Below are positions 42,501 to 50,038 of a stretch of 64,000 nt of DNA, in pieces. A model generated the notes under the pieces. That model saw nothing but the letters and a program-made list of their open reading frames with translations, ran no database searches and had not been told where the DNA came from. Made by a program: the position numbers and the translations under genes. Positions within the stretch are counted from its first letter, which is position 1, and every line of letters begins with the position of its first letter. Origin of the DNA: JBAXTU01 sp037130015 (GTDB lineage Bacteria; Patescibacteriota; Patescibacteriia; 2-01-FULL-39-33). The stretch is from contig JBAXTU010000001.1 in NCBI GenBank assembly GCA_037130015.1, forward strand, positions 10,223 to 74,222, in the 5' to 3' direction.

Positions 42501-44042
42501 ATTCCCACAAATTCAATTGCTATTGGTACTAATGCTACAATTGGTGTCACCACTACCGCGGGTATAACCAATGCCATTGCTATTGGTGCTAATACTGTGG
42601 CCATGGCCTCTAATACTATGGTATTAGGAAATGGAGTTAGTGTTGGTATTGGGACAAATAATCCATCTGCTAAACTGGATGTAAGAGGTGGAACTCTTGT
42701 TTTTGGTAATATCTATTCAATTGCTAATTTTAATGACGGGTCACAGCTAGCAGGTAATGGTAAGGGTCTTGTGGTTGGCTATGATTCATCAAAACAATCA
42801 ACTGTTTTTTGGGCGAATTCAGTCGGTCCATCTTCAAATTTTGCTTTTTGGACTTATGATAGTGATAGTACTACGTGGGCTGAAAGAATGACTATTTCGG
42901 GTAGTGGTGCTGTCAGTATTCCAGGAGCCTTAGCGGTTGATAGTTTTAAGCTTGCTACAGGCGCTTCAGTTGGCAATGTCATGACTTCCGATGTTAGTGG
43001 CAATGCCTCATGGTTGCCACCTAGCGGTGGTATAGTTAATGATGTTTATTCATATAATAGTAAAAACATCATGGTAGTTTCTACTACACGAGATAGTTAT
43101 TTTTTTGGCGGAGCTGGTAACACTACTATGACTGGTAACGGTAATACAGGTAGTGGTATGTATTCTCTTAGTTATGATACTACTGGAGGCTTTAATACGG
43201 CTTATGGTTATGGTGCTCTTTATCAAAATACCACTGGTGGAAATAATGTTGCTGTTGGTGCTACTGCTCTTAGTAATAATACTAGTGGTAGTGGTAATGT
43301 AGGTATTGGTTTTAAAGCACTTATGCTTTTTAATTCTACTAGTGGTGGTAATGTAGGTATTGGTAATAATGCTGGTATGGGTATGGTGAAAGGCGCAAGT
43401 AATATTTTTTTAGGTGAGAATGCTCAAGTATATAACGAGGCCATTGGCAATACTAATATTAATCCCACAAATTCAATTGCTATTGGTTCTTTGGCACAGA
43501 TTGGTAATGCACTTACTACAAATATAGACAATGCAACCGCTATTGGCTATGGCGCATTGGCAGTCGCATCTAATACTATGGTATTAGGAAATGGAGCTAT
43601 TAGTGTTGGTATTGGAACAAGCACACCACAAAATGCATTGCATGTTTATAGTGCTACTGGCCAATCTTACATTTCAGCTGATGCTCCAGCTAATAGAGTG
43701 GCTGGTTTTAATATCAGAGAAAACGGAGTTGTTAAATGGTATATATCTAAATCAAACACCACCACTCCAGCAATTCAGAATGGTGCTTTAAATTTTGCCA
43801 CTTCTTCAGGGAATGTAATGACATTAGCACAAAATGGCAATGTTGGTATTGGCACTTCCACTCCAGCCTCAACGCTTGATGTTAAAGGGACTGTTCGTAT
43901 AGAAAATAGAAATGTCGTGCCTGCTGTAGGAATGGGATGGGTTGTTTGTTATGTAAGGGGCACTAATGAATTAGGTCATTGCACTGGCACTGTTTCTGGT
44001 GGGGGACAATGTGCTTGTGTTTCTAATACTCCAGCGAAGTAA
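39525..44042 (+). CDS. Large secreted fibre protein 4 with VGIGT and YadA-head-like repeats
   Basis: 1505 residues. A signal peptide (about 1-29) is followed by a Cys-rich region (to about 155) and about nine VGIGTTTP-type units. A jelly-roll-like module starts NLLVNGDFEMNNMSGW (about 525-690). There are two blocks of YadA-head-type repeats (for example NVAVGATALSNNTSGSGNVGIG), each preceded by a GGIVNDVYSYN-type strand. The end differs from fibre proteins 1-3 (WVVCYVRGTNELGHC, then CACVS). YadA-head repeats and VGIGT repeats are both known from trimeric fibres, so a long trimeric stalk is likely. Cassette B is shared with gene 2. Confidence 0.78.
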   Translation: MMNKKLLTFLGIALIVLGFLLSSHSALALVCTTNTTKSGFYCSSLQNKSWCGNGTLNCDYEPVCSGANQTFTSSDCNSCTCSCTSGYTMCAGDCKISTGDCLPGQQWSPCMGKCVCDSNHCSNNGTCNIVIGSSCTVAFKPGHYNSSCSCVFETPPALLNINDANIYDLILNQGLTVLATTTLAGTNTFATTTVSNLTVNNLCLNNGCNSDWPISGGSNVWVSSGNIIYPTSTVSSVNIGTTTSFVNSRFNVLGNISAISNNYIANSGVGLYLGTFIENNGYVYGGSIIKNINTTNGDGNGFTLPRLGFFTSGVVNGSPAQIAERMSILSGGFVGIGTTTPDSLLTVVGSSWPSATVRLSNGTNTASILKVENDNGAFAELDTAGSGSNIYGLAPGDSILWAKNNLQFGAGGARDARLSISSNGNVGIGTTTPIAKLVVQTTAPSDGIALSDGSKYRAFLANNNSNGAIFGLNENTTLVVRLESNNTSYINNGYNFGIGTTDPKTKLDVQGGIVSANGYNLSDSATDNLLVNGDFEMNNMSGWSGNGVVTSTAGSYSGKYAMQITGSQQILSDDYIPVDPTRDIFQLDAWVKKTVIGGGLYFGYIAYNADKVEITTPPCGTYCYSAAAAYVVPVDSSWHKFSSTMVGEGTVFPNFPVGTKYIRVLGLMNYGGTGGPITLLDHVTLKRLVKGPLIAGNNFSSTGLVDQNQYSTLYTTASNNLIIGSPGNVGIGTTTPESKLHVAGQISTAPSLSGLAGAGLGLQFSNSLKIGIGSDPVSPYGGWFQVSNGIGSSFPLLLNPLGGNVGIGTTTPANKLTVQGGVQIVDGSQANGKVLTSDANGLASWQPAGGIINDVYLYNGARIITVSTTKNNYFFGGAGNTAMTGVNNMANGNGALLFNVSGRDNLANGFGALTNNVSGSNNVANGSGALYNNIIGSGNSAFGYNSLYNSLGGTNIAIGNYSGAGLQNGSSNIFLGSSAQVFNNPGDPNTIIIPTNSIAIGTNATIGVTTTAGITNAIAIGANTVAMASNTMVLGNGVSVGIGTNNPSAKLDVRGGTLVFGNIYSIANFNDGSQLAGNGKGLVVGYDSSKQSTVFWANSVGPSSNFAFWTYDSDSTTWAERMTISGSGAVSIPGALAVDSFKLATGASVGNVMTSDVSGNASWLPPSGGIVNDVYSYNSKNIMVVSTTRDSYFFGGAGNTTMTGNGNTGSGMYSLSYDTTGGFNTAYGYGALYQNTTGGNNVAVGATALSNNTSGSGNVGIGFKALMLFNSTSGGNVGIGNNAGMGMVKGASNIFLGENAQVYNEAIGNTNINPTNSIAIGSLAQIGNALTTNIDNATAIGYGALAVASNTMVLGNGAISVGIGTSTPQNALHVYSATGQSYISADAPANRVAGFNIRENGVVKWYISKSNTTTPAIQNGALNFATSSGNVMTLAQNGNVGIGTSTPASTLDVKGTVRIENRNVVPAVGMGWVVCYVRGTNELGHCTGTVSGGGQCACVSNTPAK
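40516..40822 (+). repeat. Cassette B, copy 2
   Basis: The partner of 36565-36871, identical over 307 bases by direct reading, placed here in a different protein context and ending at the CC of ACAACTCC. Confidence 0.9.
42130..42650 (+). repeat. YadA-head-like repeat block 1
   Basis: About 170 codons of 14-residue-type units (NVANGSGALYNNIIGSGNSAFG), ending in IGANTVAMASNTMVLGNG. The same layout recurs at 43090-43610, so the two blocks look duplicated, though less alike than cassettes A and B. Confidence 0.7.
43090..43610 (+). repeat. YadA-head-like repeat block 2
   Basis: The second block of head-type units in the same gene, with the same entry strand (YFFGGAGNTTMTG) and exit (ASNTMVLGNG) as block 1. 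The arrangement suggests an internal duplication of the stalk. Confidence 0.7.
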
Positions 44043-44056
44043 ATAATTATCTTTAA

Positions 44057-45880
44057 ATGTGGCAAAAAAAACCAAAGCACAAAATAAAATATTTTTTACT
44101 GATAATTTTTTCAGCACTTTTTATAATTTCCGGTTTGTTGTTTTGGCATTTTCAGACGTCCCAAGCTGATCAAAGTGTTCCTTTTTATGGTTGGGTTTGG
44201 TCGGAAAATTATGGTTGGATTTCTCTGAATTCCGACAATTGTGCTCAGATGTGTTTGGCTGATCCTGTTAATTGTGGTTGCACTAATGTTGGGCAATCCT
44301 ATGGCATCAAAAAAAATCCAGATAAGACTATTAATGGCTATGGTTGGTCAGAGTATATTGGTTGGGTTTGTTTTGGTGATACTTGTTCTGCAAATCCGCC
44401 ATTTGATAGCACTTCCACTATGAGTATTGATACTAATGGCAATATTTCAGGCTGGGCGCAAGTTTTGTCTATGGGTGAAGATGGTTGGATGAAGTTTGGC
44501 GGTTATAAAGGTTCTGTGCCGAATGGTCAGAACTATTCAGGAGAGGCTTGTTATGACTGTACAAAAAAATGTGGTGAGTGGACCACTACTTATTATGCAG
44601 ATGGCACTACTAGTACCAGCTCGCCTTGTGTAGTTTATGTGCCTAATGAGTTTAGTAAATGTAATACTTGTTTTACAGCCACGAAATTTAATAATACTCC
44701 CTATGCTTCGGCTAATTTACCAGGTCAAAAGGACAGTGCAGTGGTTGGCGGAAGTGGCTATATGTGTAGTAGTTGTAATAATTGCCAAGTTGAAGGAAAT
44801 ACTGCCAGTGATCACTACCGAGTTAAATGCAGTGATTGCCAATCTGGTAATTGCTATATGTATGGCGTAGGCAGTGACACATCAAATAGTAACCAATTGG
44901 TTGGCTGGGGTTGGAGTGGCGGTAGTAATGGAGTTGGTTGGGTGCATTTTAATGGTGAAGTTGGTATAGTCAATCCTTGGCTAGAAACCAAATATGGTTC
45001 TATTTACAGTTCCAGTACAGTGGGACAAAAAGCCTCAAATCTTTCTTATAACGCCACTTATTGTATTTTTGCCAATAATTTACAGAATATTAATGTTATC
45101 AATGTGGCCAATTGTACAGAAGGCAATGTAGCTGATAGTAATCTGGGGTTTCCATCTTCGCCTGTCAGTACTGGTCAATATCAGAATGTTTTGGGTAAAA
45201 TTGATGTTAAAGGCTTAATGACAACAGTAAAAGGAAGTTATAATAAATATGGTCAAGAGGTGGTGATGCTTGAAGATCCGAATGCTTTGCCGGACGTTTT
45301 GGATAATAAAATTTATGTAGTGAGTAGTACTGGCCATGATCTTTCTTTATCAAATCCTAAAACTTTTAAAAATGGAACAGAGACTGAAAGAGGAAATGGA
45401 CTGGTTATTGTTAAAGGGAATTTATTTATTGGTAATGATATTAGTTATGAATCAAACAGTCCCAGTGATTTAAAGCAATTAGCGTCTGTTGGCTGGTTGG
45501 TTTTGGGTGATGTGGTGGTGAGTCCGACAGTGAAAAATATTGTAGGCGCTTTTGTACTTTTGGGTGGTAAAAAAACAGATGGCAATCAAATTGATTGTAA
45601 TAAAGACATTAAATTTGCAGATAATTTTCCGAAATATAAACAAAATGGTTGTGGCGCTTTCTTTTCATTTAATCCAGAGTATAAAGATACTACCAACTTT
45701 CCACTTAATGTTTACGGTTTGATTGTGTCCCATGCTTTTGATTTGCGTCGTACCTATACCAGTTTGTCACAAGGTTCGGAAAGTATTATTTACGATGGCC
45801 GTCTTTCGGTCAATCCGCCACCAGGCATGACAGGTTTTGTTGAGGCCTTGCCGGTTATTAGAGATTTTGAATATAAATAA
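44057..45880 (+). CDS. Secreted surface protein with GWxWSExxGW repeats
   Basis: 607 residues. A signal anchor lies at about 11-30, then aromatic repeats: GWVWSENYGWISLNS (about 44), GYGWSEYIGWVCFGD (about 93) and GWGWSGGSNGVGWVHF (about 283). These repeats are typical of CPR surface proteins. A Cys-rich section (about 160-275, CxxC pairs) and a C-terminal region without cysteine-rich character (about 350-607) resemble the large beta-helical outer parts of pilus-associated proteins (NGLVIVKGNLFIGNDISY, VKNIVGAFVLLGG, PLNVYGLIVSHAF). That end looks like the C-terminus of PilX/PilY-neighbour proteins. It closes the fibre-gene run, 60 bases before pilM. Function unknown. Confidence 0.75.
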   Translation: MWQKKPKHKIKYFLLIIFSALFIISGLLFWHFQTSQADQSVPFYGWVWSENYGWISLNSDNCAQMCLADPVNCGCTNVGQSYGIKKNPDKTINGYGWSEYIGWVCFGDTCSANPPFDSTSTMSIDTNGNISGWAQVLSMGEDGWMKFGGYKGSVPNGQNYSGEACYDCTKKCGEWTTTYYADGTTSTSSPCVVYVPNEFSKCNTCFTATKFNNTPYASANLPGQKDSAVVGGSGYMCSSCNNCQVEGNTASDHYRVKCSDCQSGNCYMYGVGSDTSNSNQLVGWGWSGGSNGVGWVHFNGEVGIVNPWLETKYGSIYSSSTVGQKASNLSYNATYCIFANNLQNINVINVANCTEGNVADSNLGFPSSPVSTGQYQNVLGKIDVKGLMTTVKGSYNKYGQEVVMLEDPNALPDVLDNKIYVVSSTGHDLSLSNPKTFKNGTETERGNGLVIVKGNLFIGNDISYESNSPSDLKQLASVGWLVLGDVVVSPTVKNIVGAFVLLGGKKTDGNQIDCNKDIKFADNFPKYKQNGCGAFFSFNPEYKDTTNFPLNVYGLIVSHAFDLRRTYTSLSQGSESIIYDGRLSVNPPPGMTGFVEALPVIRDFEYK

Positions 45881-45882
45881 TT

Positions 45883-45911
45883 TTGGTTATTTATAAAAAA
45901 TGTGTTAAAAT
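45883..45911 (+). promoter_or_regulatory. Promoter for the pilM operon
   Basis: TTGGTT (45883-45888), a 17-base spacer and TAAAAT (45906-45911) after a TG-rich stretch; a TATAAT overlaps at 45911-45916. It starts directly after the upstream stop codon and leaves a leader of about 25 bases before pilM. Confidence 0.55.
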
Positions 45912-45941
45912 ATAATTAAGAAGTTATTAACAGTTAAAAAA

Positions 45942-47072
45942 ATGGGATTATTTTCTTCAAACAAAACTAGTTATCTCGGAGTTGATTTGGGTTCGTCTTC
46001 AATCAAGGTGGTTGAATTGGCCAATAGCAATGGGCGACCGCGACTGGTCACTTATGGTTTTACCGAAAAAAAATTGACTGACAATAATTTTATCAGCAGT
46101 AGTGATTTTTTGAATGCCGAAGACGAAATTGCCAAAACACTCATGGAAGTGTGCAATAAATCGCGTACTTTTTCCAAAAAAGCCGTAGCTGCTTTGCCTA
46201 GCTTTGCTGTATTTACTTCTATTTTGAATTTGCCTGAAATGTCCAAAAAAGAATTGGCTTCAGCTATTACTTGGGAAGCAAAAAAAATAATTCCTATGCC
46301 TTTGGAAGAAGTTATTTTGGATTGGAAAATTATTTCTCAAGAAGAATATAAAAATGAAGACACTAAAGATCCGGCCGGAGAAGGGGATAACCAACAATTA
46401 AATCCTGTTAGTAAAATATTTTCTCATCCTACTAAGGGTTTGAAAATTCTGCTCACTGGCGCCAGTAAAAGCTTGGTGCGCAAATATGTGAATATTTTTA
46501 ATACGGCTGGCGTCTCTTTGCTGAGCTTAGAAACTGAAAATTTTGCCTTGGTGCGTTCGCTTATTGGCAATGATCAGGCAGTTATTATGATTGTTGATCT
46601 TGGAGCCAATTCTTCAAGTATTATGGTGGCTGAAAAAGGCATACCGGTTATGGCTAGAAGCGTGGAAATGGGAGGAACTCTTATTACTAAGGCTATTTCT
46701 AGCAGTCTTAATGTCAATTTGGACAGAGCCGAACAATTCAAACAGGACATGATGTTAGAAACAAATTCGGCCAGTAATTCTTTGCCACAAACAGTGGAAA
46801 AAGCTTTTGCTACAATTCTTAATGAAATTAAATATACGGTTGGTTTGTATCAAGAACAGCACAATCAAAAAATAGAAAAAATAATTTTGACCGGTGGTAG
46901 TGCAAATTTGGGAAATTTGACCGGTTATTTATCAAAAGTTTTAAACATCAACGCTTATGTTGGCGATCCTTGGGCTAGAGTTATTTATCCTGTTGAATTA
47001 AAGCCGATTTTGGATCGTTTGGGTTCGCGTTTTTCTGTGGCCATAGGTTTGGCCATGCGCAACATTGAATAA
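45942..47072 (+). CDS. pilM: Type IV pilus assembly protein PilM
   Basis: 376 residues. FtsA/actin-like fold: the first phosphate-binding loop SYLGVDLGSSSIKVVEL (about 9-25), the second IMIVDLGANSSSIMVAEKG (about 215-233) and the adenosine motif KIILTGGSANLGNL (about 310-323). PilM is cytoplasmic and binds the N-terminal INLLP tail of PilN, tying the pilus motor to the inner-membrane PilNO complex. It is the first gene of the pil cluster, 5 bases before pilN. A variable acidic insert (about 140-155, EDTKDPAGEGDNQQ) sits between the two lobes. Confidence 0.95.
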   Translation: MGLFSSNKTSYLGVDLGSSSIKVVELANSNGRPRLVTYGFTEKKLTDNNFISSSDFLNAEDEIAKTLMEVCNKSRTFSKKAVAALPSFAVFTSILNLPEMSKKELASAITWEAKKIIPMPLEEVILDWKIISQEEYKNEDTKDPAGEGDNQQLNPVSKIFSHPTKGLKILLTGASKSLVRKYVNIFNTAGVSLLSLETENFALVRSLIGNDQAVIMIVDLGANSSSIMVAEKGIPVMARSVEMGGTLITKAISSSLNVNLDRAEQFKQDMMLETNSASNSLPQTVEKAFATILNEIKYTVGLYQEQHNQKIEKIILTGGSANLGNLTGYLSKVLNINAYVGDPWARVIYPVELKPILDRLGSRFSVAIGLAMRNIE

Positions 47073-47077
47073 TTTTT

Positions 47078-49048
47078 ATGGCCAGAATAAATCTTCTACC
47101 AGAAAATTTACGTGAGCAAGAGCAAAAAGAAATGGAGAAGACTGCCAGTCGTTCCAAAACTTTTAATGTGGAAATGACCAATCCTGAAATTCAAAAATCA
47201 AGATTAAATAAGAGCGACAAACCCAAGGAATCATTTTTTAAAAAAATATCCAATGTTTTGGGTCCGGCTAAAACAGTTAAGCCAACAGACGACAGTCTAA
47301 GTTATCCGACTTTGCCACCATCTAGATTATCATCAGCTGATATTGATTTATTAGCTTTGGCAAAAAAAGATCGTTTTTTACGTCAGCCAGTGCAGGTTTC
47401 TGGTCATAATTTTAATCGTGGAATAAAAATAAAGTCAGCCGAAGACAAAACTTCATGGAAAGAAGATTTGGGAGTTCCAGAAGTATCAATGAGACAGATG
47501 TCCTCGGCTAATAATGCGTCTAATACCAGGCAAGAGCTTGTTGGTAAAAATTTTAATCCAAAAGTTGTTTTGAGAATGGACAAAGCCAGAAGATGGAATT
47601 TTCTTGATTGGCTTTTTGGAGGAAATATAGATCAGCCGGCCAAGCCAACTATTCAATCTTTTGGAGAGATGAATGAAAAAAATTCTTCAAAAAATCATTT
47701 GATAAAAGCTAAGCCATCTGTTGTCAGAGAGTTTACAAAAGAACATTATTGGTGGAAAAATTTGTTTTCAGTTTTCGCAAAAACAGAAAAAAAACCGCAT
47801 TTGCCTATTAAAATGCCAATCATGCCAAAATTTCAGCCCCATCAGGCGCCAGTTAAGACAACTGTTGTGCCGTTAACCACAAATGCTGTTTCCAAGGCAC
47901 CAGTTTTTCCTAAAATAACCAAATCAACACAGCCAAAAGGCCAGAGTTGGTGGAGTGTTTTTATGTCTATGTTTGCGTCTAAGCCGAAAAAACCAAAATT
48001 ACCAATCCATAATATGCAGTCATTGCCAAAATTTCAGCCAAAAATGACGCCTATTAAGCCTGTGGTTGTGCCACACCCTGTTCATGTTGCGTCACTAAAA
48101 CCAATTTTGCCAAAAAACATTAAGCCAAAAGGACCGAGTTGGTGGAGTAAATTAATGGCAAAATTTAAGGCCAAACCAAAAAAACCACAAATAATTCAAG
48201 AAAAAATAAAACCAATTTCTCATGATCTGCATCATTATAATTCGGAAATAAAAGATTTAAAACCTCAATATAAATTTGAGACGCCAGCTAGTCATCATGA
48301 GCCAATCAAACACGAACAGGCAATTTTAGATAAGCCGATTAATCATGACTTGCATCATTATAAACCAGAAGTAAAAGATTTAAATGTTCCGCCACCTTCG
48401 CCACTACATCAAGATAAGAAAAAAGTAGAAGCGCCTCATGTAGAAGCGCCTCACAAAAAAGAATTACCAGAAAAATTAAAAAAGTCACTGGTGGATATTA
48501 ATTTTATTCCCGAGGATTTGTTGGCGATTAGTTATTACACTCCGATTTGGAAAACTTTAATTATTCTTTTGGCGGTTATTGTTCCGGCCTCAGCCGTGGT
48601 CGGCGCTTATTTTTGGATTGATAAAGAAAGTCAAAAAGTAAAAAGTGATTTGTTAGTTTCTGAAAAAGTATTAAATGATTTGAATTTTAGTTTATCTGAT
48701 TATCAAAAGAAAACTAATCAATTAAAAAACAGATTAACTACTCTTCAAGGTTTATTAAATTCGCACATCCGTTGGACTAAGTTTTTTACCGCTCTGGAAA
48801 AATATACTCTTGACGGTGTTTATTATGGCAATTTTTCAGCTGACACTTCTGGACAAGTTGTTTTGCCAGCCACAGCCAAAGATTATGGCACTTTAGCCAG
48901 TCAAATTGTCGCTTTAAAAAATGCTACTGATTTTGTCAGTGAAGTTAAAGTTGATAATATAAGTATGAAGTCAGACAATAGAGCTGGTATTATCGGAGTT
49001 AGTTTTCAGTTAAAAATGGTTTTAGCTGATAAATTTTTTACCAAATAA
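47078..49048 (+). CDS. pilN: Type IV pilus protein PilN with a large repeat-filled insert
   Basis: 656 residues, about three times the usual 180-220. The start ARINLLPENLREQEQ is the PilM-binding tail. Residues 20-470 are an unusual Lys/Pro/His-rich, probably disordered insert with three copies of a 65-residue unit (K[GE]xSWWS-x(6)-KxKKPxLPI-x(6)-PKFQP, starting near 222, 289 and 353). Then a second INLLP-like motif, VDINFIPEDLLAIS (about 472-485), one membrane helix (about 488-514), a coiled-coil and the periplasmic ferredoxin-like domain to the end. The last 180 residues are canonical PilN. The insert has no stop or frameshift and is followed 9 bases later by pilO. Confidence 0.88.
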   Translation: MARINLLPENLREQEQKEMEKTASRSKTFNVEMTNPEIQKSRLNKSDKPKESFFKKISNVLGPAKTVKPTDDSLSYPTLPPSRLSSADIDLLALAKKDRFLRQPVQVSGHNFNRGIKIKSAEDKTSWKEDLGVPEVSMRQMSSANNASNTRQELVGKNFNPKVVLRMDKARRWNFLDWLFGGNIDQPAKPTIQSFGEMNEKNSSKNHLIKAKPSVVREFTKEHYWWKNLFSVFAKTEKKPHLPIKMPIMPKFQPHQAPVKTTVVPLTTNAVSKAPVFPKITKSTQPKGQSWWSVFMSMFASKPKKPKLPIHNMQSLPKFQPKMTPIKPVVVPHPVHVASLKPILPKNIKPKGPSWWSKLMAKFKAKPKKPQIIQEKIKPISHDLHHYNSEIKDLKPQYKFETPASHHEPIKHEQAILDKPINHDLHHYKPEVKDLNVPPPSPLHQDKKKVEAPHVEAPHKKELPEKLKKSLVDINFIPEDLLAISYYTPIWKTLIILLAVIVPASAVVGAYFWIDKESQKVKSDLLVSEKVLNDLNFSLSDYQKKTNQLKNRLTTLQGLLNSHIRWTKFFTALEKYTLDGVYYGNFSADTSGQVVLPATAKDYGTLASQIVALKNATDFVSEVKVDNISMKSDNRAGIIGVSFQLKMVLADKFFTK

Positions 49049-49057
49049 TTTTTGTTT

Positions 49058-49687
49058 ATGTTAACTAATACAGACGAACAGAACCCAAAAGACAAGGCCA
49101 AGAGTGGACGCAAAAAAAAGCGCCTAGGTATGATTATTAATAAATATTTTATTTTTATTGCTTTTGGTTTATTTCTTGTAGTTTTAATAGTCGGATATTT
49201 TTTGATGCTTAAAGACAATTATGCCAGCTTGAATCAGGCTCAAGATAAATTATCCCAAGCTAAAAGCGCGGTTATGTTTTTGTCAAAAGAACATCAAGCC
49301 ATGATAGATAGCCAAGCGCAATCTCCACTGCTTTCGCCAACAGAAGATCGTTTATTCTCTTTAGCTTTACCAAAAAGTTTTGATTTGCCATCGGCTATTA
49401 TCCAATTGACCGAGCTTTGTAAGGCCACTGGTTTTATGGTGACAAAAGTAGATGTGATTGAAAATAATTTAGTTGCAACTAGTGCTTCAGGGCAAAAAGT
49501 CGGCAAAGCCAATTTGTCACTCAGCGTGGTTGGTGGTGACTATGATGCTTGGAAAAGATTGCTTTTGGCCTTGGAACAAAGCGTGATGATTGTTGATGTT
49601 AGTAGTATTGATTTTAATTCGCAAAGCGCTAATTATAAATTAAATTTGACCGCTTACTATTATCCGGATACTGATACTAAACAATAA
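49058..49687 (+). CDS. pilO: Type IV pilus protein PilO
   Basis: 209 residues from the ATG at 49058; the frame also contains a TTG two codons upstream. A basic cytoplasmic stretch (KDKAKSGRKKKRLG) precedes one membrane helix (about 28-50), then a coiled-coil (YASLNQAQDKLSQAKSAVMFLSKEH) and a PilO-type domain (LPSAIIQLTELCKATGF, LALEQSVMIVDVSSIDF). PilO pairs with PilN in the inner-membrane alignment complex. Position 9 bases after pilN supports the call. Confidence 0.9.
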   Translation: MLTNTDEQNPKDKAKSGRKKKRLGMIINKYFIFIAFGLFLVVLIVGYFLMLKDNYASLNQAQDKLSQAKSAVMFLSKEHQAMIDSQAQSPLLSPTEDRLFSLALPKSFDLPSAIIQLTELCKATGFMVTKVDVIENNLVATSASGQKVGKANLSLSVVGGDYDAWKRLLLALEQSVMIVDVSSIDFNSQSANYKLNLTAYYYPDTDTKQ

Positions 49688-49691
49688 TTTT

Positions 49692-49988
49692 ATGAAAAAA
49701 ATCAGAAGCATAATTATTTTTTTAGGATTGATAGCCATTGTTATTTTGGCTAGTATTTTGGTGTGGTTAAATTGGTCTGAGGTTGTTAATTTTTTAGCCA
49801 GTCCGCAAAATCAGGTTGTACCAATTAAACAAAAAACAAATCAAGATGCTGTTTTACGAGAAATGAAAAATACGACTATGCCAAAAATAGAAGGATTTAG
49901 GCAATATGGTGAGTGGCCACTTTCACAAGTGCCACTAAGTGAAGGTAGGGGTAATCCTTTTTTGGAAAAAACAGCGACCACAAGATAA
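49692..49988 (+). CDS. Small membrane protein in PilP position
   Basis: 98 residues: a membrane helix (about 6-28), a polar linker and a short end with GEWPLSQVPLSEGRGNPFLEK. The GRxNPF-type ending resembles the conserved motif near the start of PilP and at the end of small pilus proteins of CPR. It lies 4 bases after pilO and ahead of pilB, where PilP is found elsewhere. Too short for a full PilP, which folds as a beta-sandwich, so a PilP remnant or a lineage-specific substitute is inferred. Confidence 0.65.
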   Translation: MKKIRSIIIFLGLIAIVILASILVWLNWSEVVNFLASPQNQVVPIKQKTNQDAVLREMKNTTMPKIEGFRQYGEWPLSQVPLSEGRGNPFLEKTATTR

Positions 49989-50001
49989 TAAAATAATTTT
50001 G

Positions 50002-50024
50002 GAGGCAATTGTATAAATTGCCTC
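50002..50024 (+). promoter_or_regulatory. Hairpin in the pilB leader
   Basis: A perfect 9-base stem GAGGCAATT / AATTGCCTC with the loop GTATA, 15 bases before the pilB ATG at 50039. No T-run follows, so it is not a simple terminator. It may stabilise or gate the transcript between the pilMNO part and pilB. Confidence 0.5.
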
Positions 50025-50038
50025 TGTGTGAATATATA

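Noticed and set aside
42130..43610. CRISPR-like array of short repeats
   Set aside because: The repetition is at codon level in an open frame (YadA-head-type units), without identical repeats separated by unique spacers, and no cas genes are present.
33822..44042. Prophage tail-fibre region
   Set aside because: The VGIGT units resemble phage tail fibres, but there are no capsid, terminase, portal, tail-tube or integrase genes nearby, and every protein starts with a signal peptide, so these are cellular surface proteins.
50009..50038. TTG start for pilB at 50009
   Set aside because: It would translate the 9-base hairpin and add ten residues not expected in the family; the ATG at 50039 is the better start.
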